Of a DNA stretch of 61,833 bases, positions 27,501 through 35,454 are shown piece by piece. How positions within the stretch are numbered: the first letter of the stretch is position 1; every line of letters starts with the position of its first letter. A model generated the notes under the pieces. It was not told the DNA's origin and made no database searches. It saw only the letters and a program-made list of their open reading frames with translations. Position numbers and translations under genes: made by a program. The stretch is from Coriobacteriales bacterium (GTDB lineage: Bacteria; Actinomycetota; Coriobacteriia; Coriobacteriales; UMGS124), in the NCBI GenBank assembly GCA_017515595.1, contig JAFWFL010000053.1, positions 1 through 61,833 of the forward strand, written 5' to 3'.

Positions 27501-29549
27501 GACCCGAATACGTATTCCATCACCGAGAGCCTTGGTACCCTGGAAGTAGAAAAGCTTGCCTTGACTGCAAATATTGATTTAGCCAAGAATCGGTTTACCT
27601 ATGGCGAACTATCCTCTTCTCTTATTAAAGATGCACTTAGTTTCCAAACCACACCTTCTATGACTTGCAATATTTATGATGATGAAAGCAGCTATCGAGT
27701 ACAATTCTCTGGTTTCATACTTGTCTTTGGTGTAGCTCAGAAGGACTCGCTTCCCAATATATACACGGTGGGAGATCATGAAATTGGCTTGCAATTAGAA
27801 ATGGTCCTTGAAGGAAACCAAGATAATCTTGAGATTCGGTATGAAAACAGCACATACAATGTTCAACCCGCTGCCCTTACCATCACTACCGGTTCTGACA
27901 CCAAGGATTATGACGGCACACCGCTCACAAAAGATGAAGCAACTATATCAGGATTGATCGAGTCAGAAAAAGATAAGGTTACCATCTCAGCCACCGGCAC
28001 CATCACAGATGCAGGCACACAGACAAACACCTATACAATAAACTGGGGCGACGTTGACTCCGGCAACTACCTTATTACCACGGTAAACCTGGGCGAACTC
28101 AAGGTCACAGCAGTTGCTGTTATCTTTGACATGGACTGTTGGGATCATGATTTTGACGGCTATCCCGCACTTCCCGGATTAGAGGAGGGAATAAGCGGTA
28201 CATATGCCGACGGAAGCGAAATAGAGAAAGTATCCCAAACAAATACAACAGACGACGTCAGCGGCCGGTATGTGAGCGTAAGCGCCGTATTCAACCTGAT
28301 AGGCAACGACCAAGTAGAGCTCTCTAGCGCAGGAGTCGTTGATGTGGCTGAAGAAGGATATACCATTATCCCCGACATCAACATGGTATCAGGCACAAAA
28401 GACAACTACATCTTCGACTTCACAAACAACACCCGCATGATTTACCCAATAGAGGTTGAGTTTAGTGTAAGCGATGGCGTCGACATATTCTACGATGGAT
28501 GTTTCCATGGCGGTAACCTGCAAATCATCAGCAAAGATGAAGACTTCTTCAGCGTAGAACTACAGAGTTCCACGGACGGCAAAGCAGTATGGAAAGTTTA
28601 TTGCGCCAATGGTGACATAATTAGCGTGACTATTACCGGGGGTGGCATACAGCCGAGTGACTATATGCTGAACTGTACGTACGATTTCTCTTACTGCAAT
28701 GAAAGTAATTACCAAATATCTACTGCAAATACATCGCTGACCATCACAACATGGGACTTAACCGTTATCTTAGCCTCCGACACCGCAAGTAAAAACTATG
28801 ACGGTTCCCCGTTAACCGCAGAAGGCTGTAGCATAACCACAACCGAGGGCTGGTTACCCGGTACCTGGAATTTAGTCGTCACAGCTACCGGCAGTCAAAT
28901 TGAGGTGGGCAGCAGCGAGAACACCATTGATTACCATGTCTATAACGAATACGGCAACGAAATCACAAATGCCGTGAGTGTGTGTTTCACACTGAAACCC
29001 GGCACGCTGACAATAATAGGACCGGAACCGGAAAAAGAAACATATGACTTAACACTTTATATTGATATGACCTATACCTTATTATTTAATGAAGAACCGT
29101 ATTACGGTGATGTGGTAATAGAAGGTGCTGAGTGTACTTTAACCAAGGCATCCAATACATATTGGACAGTTACTCTTCCGGATGAAAGCTCGTTTGCTGT
29201 TAAATTCTTAGAATCTGGAGAAGCGAAACCTAACGGCGAAACTCCCAGTTATGGCTACGCGGTCGCAGATGTAATCCTCTCGGATGAAGTTGCAGAGAAC
29301 TGCACAATAAACTACGGAGGCTGTTACCTTTTAATGTCAGGCGATGAATCAAATAACGGAATAATATATTATACTTGGATTGGAGATAACGGGACCGTGA
29401 CGTTAGATGGACAGGGCATAGATGGTTGTTGTTCCTTCCATCTGTTAGATTTACCTGCTTTTATGTCAGTATTTTCTAATTACCGGTCTTCATCAAGCAC
29501 TGAATTCATTAGTGCTGCCCTTAGTCAAGGGATCATCAGGAAACCGTAA
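24579..29549 (+). CDS. Giant secreted YDG/MBG-repeat surface protein
   Basis: 1656 residues with a signal peptide (SLAFFALSLIIALYCLC...AHA). Eight units carry the SK-x-YDG-x-x-LT signature (e.g. GSASKFYDGEPLTNEEAG, GSATKSYDGTALTDNSF, GSDTKDYDGTPLTKDEAT). Each is followed about 45-50 residues later by TYxINWGDVxxxxY and a closing LGTLEV. These are the YDG/MBG-type beta domains of large adhesins. The N-terminal 400 residues match the neighbouring protein at 21477. No LPXTG motif, membrane anchor or SLH domain is visible at the C-terminus (ending ALSQGIIRKP), so anchoring is unclear; the 3' end may have been replaced. The ATG follows GGAGG at 8 nt. Role in adhesion or mucin binding is inferred from the family. 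Confidence 0.85.
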   Translation: MKARSLAFFALSLIIALYCLCGLEIAHATVEYVGTVDGEAVRISDAEANQEQPASAANRTNQAPAATESAGVAQTQIEPDNLKTDQVDLNNQIIQQDNLQVIDTDDTLILPNDDNDPFPANGDWKYSKPVTLIAQSASKYYDGLPLRCPDVFVYGLPDNFNITAETSGSPVVAGSVKNLISSYTIFNQAGQDVTKHFTNINTVAGTLIINPLPITVWTGSASKFYDGEPLTNEEAGFYINTSAMVDNITNDIVDNNTNALVDTNTNISVDINNPSAHTTNLNISSSYRIADNVQKQPWRNLALLLPEKDGNALYCLCGSVYVFAIKPLNNTNDHIYLQAGQKLIFDDSPDNLESKHFAIEDLSVNTLPIEALHLYADNPNLREQFIRDTGWNTNDLAKRIQQYYRLATQPADTSEKLITGELATGGSATENPGVRELATGELAIEELTADDLTKGSSSIDIGETIEMFGLKVSEGLSENLINTGVRARVVPKGQSGLQNNTFIVVKELQEFMTLAVNATGSQTEIGESENTYEIFWGRDYSINFAISEDLGMLVVKAFENPVVITAGSATKSYDGTALTDNSFTVYGLPEGFRVMDVTIDGSQTEVGSSSNIITGFNILDKNGNSALDYFTNIRPVPGTLEVTAPPIIEITVTTGSASKVYDGTPLTDNTASITGLKAEDAGKVTVTATGIITNAGTAQNTYSINWGDVNPESYNIVEEDLGTLEVEKLGLSLNMGSESVGYSGSTYIPDPTLTYLNGSHAGETVTGIRMRSLDVIFAYNLFTEDSMQLTITGIPSDAGTHTFTVSANFGEKESDYSLDIPSDLSITIEPAPLSISTGSASKPYDGTALTSDEANVTGLQGGDSILVTATGTITQIGTTDNTYAIDWGDVNSSNYVITQENLGTLEVTAPLITEISVTTGSDSKTYDGTPLTNSEALIVGLRAEDEGKVTIAATGTITDAGTTQNTYTINWGDVDPNTYSITESLGTLEVEKLALTANIDLAKNRFTYGELSSSLIKDALSFQTTPSMTCNIYDDESSYRVQFSGFILVFGVAQKDSLPNIYTVGDHEIGLQLEMVLEGNQDNLEIRYENSTYNVQPAALTITTGSDTKDYDGTPLTKDEATISGLIESEKDKVTISATGTITDAGTQTNTYTINWGDVDSGNYLITTVNLGELKVTAVAVIFDMDCWDHDFDGYPALPGLEEGISGTYADGSEIEKVSQTNTTDDVSGRYVSVSAVFNLIGNDQVELSSAGVVDVAEEGYTIIPDINMVSGTKDNYIFDFTNNTRMIYPIEVEFSVSDGVDIFYDGCFHGGNLQIISKDEDFFSVELQSSTDGKAVWKVYCANGDIISVTITGGGIQPSDYMLNCTYDFSYCNESNYQISTANTSLTITTWDLTVILASDTASKNYDGSPLTAEGCSITTTEGWLPGTWNLVVTATGSQIEVGSSENTIDYHVYNEYGNEITNAVSVCFTLKPGTLTIIGPEPEKETYDLTLYIDMTYTLLFNEEPYYGDVVIEGAECTLTKASNTYWTVTLPDESSFAVKFLESGEAKPNGETPSYGYAVADVILSDEVAENCTINYGGCYLLMSGDESNNGIIYYTWIGDNGTVTLDGQGIDGCCSFHLLDLPAFMSVFSNYRSSSSTEFISAALSQGIIRKP

Positions 29550-29560
29550 ATCCCAAACTA

Positions 29561-29597
29561 AGACCGCCTGCGCCCAATCCCGCCGGCGGTCTTTTTT
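29561..29597 (+). terminator. Terminator of the giant surface-protein gene
   Basis: Stem AGACCGCC / GGCGGTCT with a 16-nt loop, followed by TTTTTT, 11 nt after the stop codon. Confidence 0.85.
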
Positions 29598-29667
29598 ATG
29601 TGACAGGGGACAGGTAGCCATTTCTTCTCAATAACCTGACCCCTATACACAATTAATCATCGTTTCC

Positions 29668-29725
29668 TTAAGACAGAAGGGGTGTAACTGGTGCCTGTCT
29701 CCTGTTGCACCCCCTTCTGTCTTAA
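29668..29725. repeat. REP-like inverted repeat
   Basis: Arms TTAAGACAGAAGGGGTG and CACCCCCTTCTGTCTTAA (one extra C) flank TAACTGGTGCCTGTCTCCTG. The loop contains the same GGTGCCTGTC word as other dispersed palindromes of this window. A GGGGACAGG fragment precedes it at about 29604. Confidence 0.65.
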
Positions 29726-29775
29726 CTTAATAGAGGTGGGACCGACCTCTGTCCACAAACGCTGTATACCGGCTC

Positions 29776-32007
29776 TTACAGCGTATCAATGTATGCCGAG
29801 GCATTCAGCGCGGCCAGACGTCCGGTGGTGTAGGCGTTGGTGCTGGTGGAGCACTTGGTCTCGTAGTACGGATATGCGAAGAAGCCGGCGCCTTCCTGTC
29901 CTGCCACATAGAGACCCGGGATGGGCTTCTCGTTGGTATCAACGGCCTCGATGCGCTGGTTAATCTTAACACCGCCAAGGGTTCCCATGATGGGGATGGC
30001 CATACGCACTGCGTACAGGGTGCCCTCATAAGGCCTCATCATCTGCGGAATCTTGCCAAAGTCAGCGTCGACGCCTTCTGCGCAGAGCTCATTGTAGCGG
30101 TTGAACTGCTCCACAAAGACTGACGGATCAGTAAAGCCAATCATCTGGGCAAGTTCCTCGGGTGTCTCGGCCTTCCAGGCGAGGCCCTTCTCGATGGTGA
30201 GGTTCAGGTTATCCTGAAGCGTTGGCAGCGGAGTAATGGCGCGGCTCATAATACCGGTATCAAAGTAGGTTGCAAGCTCGCCGTTATAATAGCCGTCCAC
30301 GCCCTTCTCGACCAACTCGTCAAGCATGCCTTGGGTCATAATAATATAGTAGTATCCCTGAACACGCAGTGCTGCGCAGCCGTAGCCCATGGGGTCGGAG
30401 ATGCAGCGGGACTCGTCCATGAAGCGCAGGCCCTCGGAGTTGACCTGCAGGAATCCCGCATAGGTAATGTACTTGATGTAGTTTGCCGTGAAATCAAAAC
30501 CAAAGTTGGCGCCAAATTCCTGCATATGGGGCATGATCTCCGGGCCAAGCTGAGCGCCAATGGCCTCGCACATAAGTATGCCGTCGCCGGAGCACATGGT
30601 GGTTAAACCACGGTCATAAAACTGGTCGTTGAACAGGAACCTGCGCAAAAGGGCGGGGTTACCGCCAAAGCCGCCGGTAGCCACAATTACTGCCTTGGCG
30701 TGGACAATGACCTTGGTGCCATCCTGCTTCTTGGCCTCGACACCCACAACTCGGCCATCCTCGGTAATGAGGCTCTAGGCGCGGGTCTCGAGCAGGTAGG
30801 TGCCTCCGTTGGGCAGGATATAGTTGGTGTAGAGGTTATCAAACTTCTCCTGGCCTTTGCCGCTCGAATGGTTAAATACATTATCCCAGGTAGTTTCAGC
30901 ATTGGGAGCCTTGAAGGGGAAGCCGCACTCGCACAGGAGGTCAACGGTCTTGCCGGACTCGGCAGTGATGGTCTTGAGCAAAAGGGAGTTGGCGCGGCCG
31001 CCTGATTGTGAGTAAAGCGACTGGTAGAAGTCATCGGGAGTTATACTGAGACCGGCTTCGGCCGCCACTTTGGAGCCTGCGGCAGAGATACCGCCCGAGC
31101 AGAAGCCCTTGCCGCCCAAGCGGCCCGACTTCTCAAGGACGAGAACCTTTTTGCCCTCCAAGGTGCCCACAAGGGCTGCCGTGGTACCTGAGTGGCCACC
31201 GCCTACGATGCAGATATCAGTCTCGTATTCCTCGGTAGCGTCCAGACGAGGCTTGGTCTTGGTGAATCCGGCCAGGTCAGCGCCGGCCTCACGCAGAGCC
31301 TTGGCTGCAGCGTAGAGAACCGCGGCAGACGTACGTGTGGCACCGGAGACGACGTCAACAAACAAGCTCTGCTGTTCAACAATGGCGGCGGGGATACGCT
31401 CAATGACAGGATTGGCAAAGGCGGGGACGTCGGTGCAGGTGGTAACCTCAACATTCAGGATGGACTTCTCGTTGACGGTCACCAGGACCTCAACGGGCAG
31501 AAGCTGTTCTGCCGCGCCAAAGCGCTGGCCCTCAATGGAGCCGGGTATCCAGCAACCAATTGCGTAGCCGCCATACGTGCCGGGAGTCATGTTCTGTTGT
31601 ATGGCGTCGATGCCATCTGGGGTTGCTACCAGGACCCCGACTCCGCCGGCTGTATTCAGGGCTTCGTCAACAGCAGAAAGAACGGCTACACTGGTGAGAG
31701 TGGCACCGCTCACCACGTCAATATCTGTTGATTGCAGAGCCATGATTTTGAGCGGCAGGATGTTAAGGGCATTGCTGCTCAGGACGTCAGACTCATTGTG
31801 GCTCAGAATCTCGATGCCCGTGATGGCGTGCTCGTCCACGGTAACTGCAACCTTCACCACGGAATTCTTGCCCTGGCCGGAACCCTCATACGTGCCGGGA
31901 ACAAACGTCTTGGCCTCAGCCGCTTCAGCGCCGGTCACGGGTGCGGCGTGAAATGTGGCTTCAATGTCTACTTTTGAAAGTATGGTTCCGGCTCTGGTGT
32001 CCACCAA
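29776..32007 (-). pseudogene. FMN/FAD fumarate-reductase-like flavoprotein, amber-interrupted and 5' truncated
   Basis: Two minus-strand ORFs in one frame are split by TAG at 30775-30777 (...LLETRA-stop-SLITEDGRVVGVE...). N-terminal part: two FMN-binding domains, each with the flavinylation-type motif (VVSGATLTS and VVSGATRTS), then the FAD dinucleotide fold 'CIVGGGHSGTTAALVGTLEG'. C-terminal part: 'VIVATGGFGGNPALLRRFLF', active-site region and the GLYVAGQEGAGFFAYPYYE end. The start is missing: TAG lies just upstream of GTG at 32007, there is no Shine-Dalgarno, and no Tat signal as in relatives. The 5' side joins a truncated HTH gene. Both lesions point to a dead gene, unless amber readthrough occurs. 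Confidence 0.82.
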
Positions 32008-32014
32008 TCTCTAG

Positions 32015-32365
32015 CAAAATCAAAATAATTGTCTACGAAGCTTGACAAGTGCACTACGAGAAGCCCAAGGTTTAGGGCAAAGGGCTCTTGCTCAATGTGT
32101 TGGAGTTAATGAATCAGCATATGGGAAGTGGGAGAGGAACGAAAACCAGCTCAAACTCGCTGATGCCGCCAAGATCGCAGACCTTCTCGGCTGCAAAATT
32201 GATGACTTGGTTGGCAGGGAAGCCCGTGAGCTTGGCCCCGAGATGGAGCGGCATGAAGCGCTTGAACGCCAGTGGGCGCTCCTCAACCACGAGGGTAAAA
32301 CCAAGCTCCTCGATTATGCGAGGCTTCTTGCGCTCGATCCCAACAATACGCGCAAGAGTATCTGA
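32015..32365 (+). pseudogene. XRE-family HTH protein, 5' truncated
   Basis: About 108 codons read as a Cro/C1-type HTH (QGLGQRALAQCVGVNESAYG, then KWERNENQLKLADAAKIADL and LGCKIDDLVG) plus a helical tail. There is no ATG in frame after the upstream TAG (32012). The only starts are TTG at 32042 with no ribosome binding site. The first helix is nearly complete, so only a few residues may be lost. It abuts the truncated flavoprotein gene head to head, which suggests one deletion removed both 5' ends and the promoter region between them. Confidence 0.6.
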
Positions 32366-32445
32366 GAAATTCTTGTATAGTCACACAATTTGATGCTCGT
32401 GCTAAAAAGTGAACATGTGCCACGGTTCTCTGATATAAACCGGCT

Positions 32446-33006
32446 TTAGTTACCGGCGTCTTCTGTTAGGCTGCCGGGATTGAGCGGATGGGTAAAGCGG
32501 ATGGCTAGATTGGGAGCGGTTGAGATGTGGGCTTTGGCTTCATATGCATCAGGATTGGCGGTAAGAAGCTCCCGGTAATCACCTGCTTGGAGGGCATTTG
32601 CGGGGCAGGTGGCCACGCAAATGGGGTCTAGGCCTTTGGCAACTCTGGCGGTACATCCGTCGCATTTATAAACGGTTGCTTCTGTTTCATAATAAACAGG
32701 AACCCGGAACGGACACGCATCAATACATGCTTTGCATCCAATGCAAAGAGTATGGTTTTGAACTACAAGGCCGGTAACATCGTCAAGAGAATAAGCCCGC
32801 ACGGGGCATGCGGCAATACAGGAGGGCTTGTCGCAATGGTTACACCCTATGCTTAAAAACGCCTGGCCGGGAGGTTTTTGCTGCACATATTCGCGTACGT
32901 GGCGCTGCAGCACGCCAAGCGGTAAATCATGTCCAAAAGCGCAGGCCACAGCGCATGTTTTGCAGCCATAGCAGCGGGATGTGTCTATAAGGAATCCGTA
33001 TGCCAT
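32446..33006 (-). CDS. DmsB-like four-cluster 4Fe-4S electron-transfer subunit
   Basis: 186 residues. Cysteine groups in order: CYGCKTCAVACA, CNHCDKPSCIAACP, CIGCKACIDACP, and CDGC with CVATCPANA. Starts 1 nt after the stop of the catalytic-subunit gene, so both are made together. It transfers electrons to or from the molybdopterin subunit; no DmsC/NrfD quinol-oxidising anchor is adjacent, so the electron donor is not defined. The region 32366-32445 downstream shows no obvious terminator. Confidence 0.92.
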   Translation of the reverse strand: MAYGFLIDTSRCYGCKTCAVACAFGHDLPLGVLQRHVREYVQQKPPGQAFLSIGCNHCDKPSCIAACPVRAYSLDDVTGLVVQNHTLCIGCKACIDACPFRVPVYYETEATVYKCDGCTARVAKGLDPICVATCPANALQAGDYRELLTANPDAYEAKAHISTAPNLAIRFTHPLNPGSLTEDAGN

Positions 33007-33007
33007 A

Positions 33008-35341
33008 TTAATCGCCTGTCTTGCGTACTTCTACCAGGGTTGAGTTGCAGGTATGGACGTTCCCCAGTGTGGGCCACGCGTTATTGGTTACATGAGACGC
33101 GCTGGCACCCGCAGGGTTATCCCAGCCATCTTCCAAAATCACAACGCCTTGTTTTACGAGGTCTGTGACGTGGGCAATACCATGATGCTCACCCCGCTCA
33201 TTGAACACTACAACGTGATCGCCCTGTTCAATGCTTCTTTGGGAGGCATCCAAGGTGTTGATTATTACAGGAGGCTGTGTTCCGTCAAGTGCCTGCATGG
33301 TTGTAAGGCTGCAAAATGTTGAGTTAACACTGTGCCTGGTTTTGCGCTGAACGGCAGCAAGAGGGTAGGCATCGGGGGCATTATGAATGCTCTCGGTTGG
33401 ACGCACATGTCTTGCTATAGGCCAATATCCCTCATCAAGCCACTTCTGAACCCAAAGCTTGGCTCTGGTGTTGCCGGTATAAAAGATTCCGTTTTCATAG
33501 GGAATGTAGTCAGGGTAATAGTCCCACATATTTACTGCTTTTTTAAGAGCGAGTTCCTCATAAGCCAGCGGTGTGGGTTCAAGAACACGGCGCACGTACT
33601 CCTCAAACGGCCGGTCAAATACCCCGGTGATACCCATTCTGCGCGCAACTTCTCCAACAATTTGCAAGTCGCTTTTTGCTTCTCCCGGAGGGGTTACCCC
33701 TGCTTCGTTGAGCTGGATAAGCGCTGATCTGTTTGCTGTTGCGATATTAGGTGTTTCAAAAACAGCAGTACAGGGAAGTACGAGATCGCTCCATAAGGCT
33801 GTGGAAGTCATGAACTGCTCCACCGTGACAACAAAGGGAATATGCTCAAGCGCCCGCTTTACCGAGTTTGAGTTTGGATACTGCGATGCAATATTTGCTG
33901 CAGATATCCATGCTATTTCAAGCGGAACGGGGCGGTCTGCGCAAATCCATTCGCCAAAGCGTGACAGAGGAATTGATTCTTGGGTTGCTGCCTGCGGGTT
34001 TGTTTGATACGCTTTGCCTGCACCACACAAGCCGGCTGCTCCGCCCGCATCATAAATCCCTTCTCCGGCGTGCCCAATATGTCCGGTAAAAAGTGCAAGA
34101 TATACCTGAGTGGCTACTGCGTACGTGCCCCATTCACTGCGCGTGAAGCCTCCCATGTTCTCAATAATCATAGCGCAAGAAGCCCGTGCGTAGGCGAGTG
34201 CTACACGCTTTATATCAGAGCCGGGTATGCCGGTCTCCTTTTGTGCGCTTTCAAGATCCCACTTCCAAGCTTGTTCAACAATAAGGTCATACACTGTTTT
34301 GGCACTGTTTTGCAGTATTGTGCCTTCTGTGCTTAACGCAACCGCAGATGACGCGATTGAGTCAAGAGGTACCATTGTTTGCGTTTTTGTATCATAACAA
34401 AGACAATCTGAAGCATCATTGGCGAGCGGGAGTCCGGTCACGGTATCAACAAGCTGCGCTGCTGTGGTGTGCTCAAGTAAAAATTCCTTATTTACCAGAC
34501 CCTCCTCAATAATGACCCTGAGCATAGCCAAAGCAAGAGCACTGTCTGAGCCGGGCCAGGGCTGCAGCCACTCTTGGGAAACAGCGGCGGTCTCGCTGTA
34601 ATAGGGATCAATGGTACAGAGCGTAGCTCCATTCTCGAGCGCTTTATAATAGTAAGAAAAATACCCCGACATAGTTACAGCCGGGTTATTGCCCCAAATG
34701 AGGAGGTAATCTGCCCGGGCAATATGATTGCGCGCCGGGAGAAAGCGTTTTCCCAGCATGGGTGTGAGTGCTGCCTCAACGGCCCCACAGCAAATGTTCC
34801 CGCTGACACGTGTCCCGCCACCCAGCCAGCCCATAAGTACAGCCATGGGGTTCTCGGATGTTAAAGAACAAAAATTGCCTGAGCCGGTAATGCTGAGTAC
34901 GGATTGAGGTCCTTTGGTATTGAGCGCATGGCGCAGTTTGGCTTCTATGAGGTCAAAGGCCTCTTCCCAAGAGATTGTTTTGAACTCGCCGGAGCCCTTT
35001 TTACCGGTACGCAACAGCGGGTAACCAAGACGTTTTTTGCTCGAGCAAAGCTCTATGCGGGCGTATCCCCGGGCACATGGTTTGCTCTCGTTTTGAGGAG
35101 CGGATTCTACCGCAATAAGCCTGCCGTTTTGCACGGTGCCTTTGAGCACATGGTGCTGGCAATCAGGGGAGCAGGTAGCATAAATGGTTTGAATGTTGTT
35201 GTCAGATGCCGGGTCCAAAGTCTGCGGAGAAGAACAGCCTGTTTGGGCGAGAGCTGCCGCAGAAGCCGCTGCTATAGCCTGCAAAACAAACACCCGCCTT
35301 GATATGATCTTATGATACCGCCGGCTCCCTTGTTTTTTCAC
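33008..35341 (-). CDS. DmsA-like molybdopterin oxidoreductase (Tat-exported)
   Basis: 777 residues. A Tat-type signal (SRRVFVLQAIAAASAAALAQ, then TGCSS) may include a lipobox-like Cys. The N-terminal cluster region is 'CSPDCQHHVLKGTVQNGR' with a later SKPCARGYAR. The paralogue at 35455 has HHNLC where this has HHVLK, so one possible ligand is absent. LLIWGNNPAVT and 'TIDPYYSETAAVSQEWLQPW' form the Moco domain, and the C-terminal barrel has 'QGDHVVVFNERGEHHGIAHV'. Complex iron-sulfur molybdoenzyme catalytic subunit; substrate unknown. It forms an operon with the ferredoxin subunit. Confidence 0.92.
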   Translation of the reverse strand: MKKQGSRRYHKIISRRVFVLQAIAAASAAALAQTGCSSPQTLDPASDNNIQTIYATCSPDCQHHVLKGTVQNGRLIAVESAPQNESKPCARGYARIELCSSKKRLGYPLLRTGKKGSGEFKTISWEEAFDLIEAKLRHALNTKGPQSVLSITGSGNFCSLTSENPMAVLMGWLGGGTRVSGNICCGAVEAALTPMLGKRFLPARNHIARADYLLIWGNNPAVTMSGYFSYYYKALENGATLCTIDPYYSETAAVSQEWLQPWPGSDSALALAMLRVIIEEGLVNKEFLLEHTTAAQLVDTVTGLPLANDASDCLCYDTKTQTMVPLDSIASSAVALSTEGTILQNSAKTVYDLIVEQAWKWDLESAQKETGIPGSDIKRVALAYARASCAMIIENMGGFTRSEWGTYAVATQVYLALFTGHIGHAGEGIYDAGGAAGLCGAGKAYQTNPQAATQESIPLSRFGEWICADRPVPLEIAWISAANIASQYPNSNSVKRALEHIPFVVTVEQFMTSTALWSDLVLPCTAVFETPNIATANRSALIQLNEAGVTPPGEAKSDLQIVGEVARRMGITGVFDRPFEEYVRRVLEPTPLAYEELALKKAVNMWDYYPDYIPYENGIFYTGNTRAKLWVQKWLDEGYWPIARHVRPTESIHNAPDAYPLAAVQRKTRHSVNSTFCSLTTMQALDGTQPPVIINTLDASQRSIEQGDHVVVFNERGEHHGIAHVTDLVKQGVVILEDGWDNPAGASASHVTNNAWPTLGNVHTCNSTLVEVRKTGD

Positions 35342-35386
35342 CGCGCAACCAGCCCTCCGTCATCTGTAAACAGGTATTATTATACG

Positions 35387-35415
35387 CAAAAGCCCCGCCA
35401 AAAGGCAGGGCTTTT
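35387..35415 (-). terminator. Terminator of the orphan DmsA-like gene
   Basis: On the minus strand AAAAGCCCTGCC / GGCGGGGCTTTT with a 4-nt loop forms a strong A/T-flanked stem about 40 nt after the stop codon of the gene at 35455. Confidence 0.75.
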
Positions 35416-35454
35416 ACCGTGTTTATTTATGTGGCAACACGTATGTTTGCCAAA

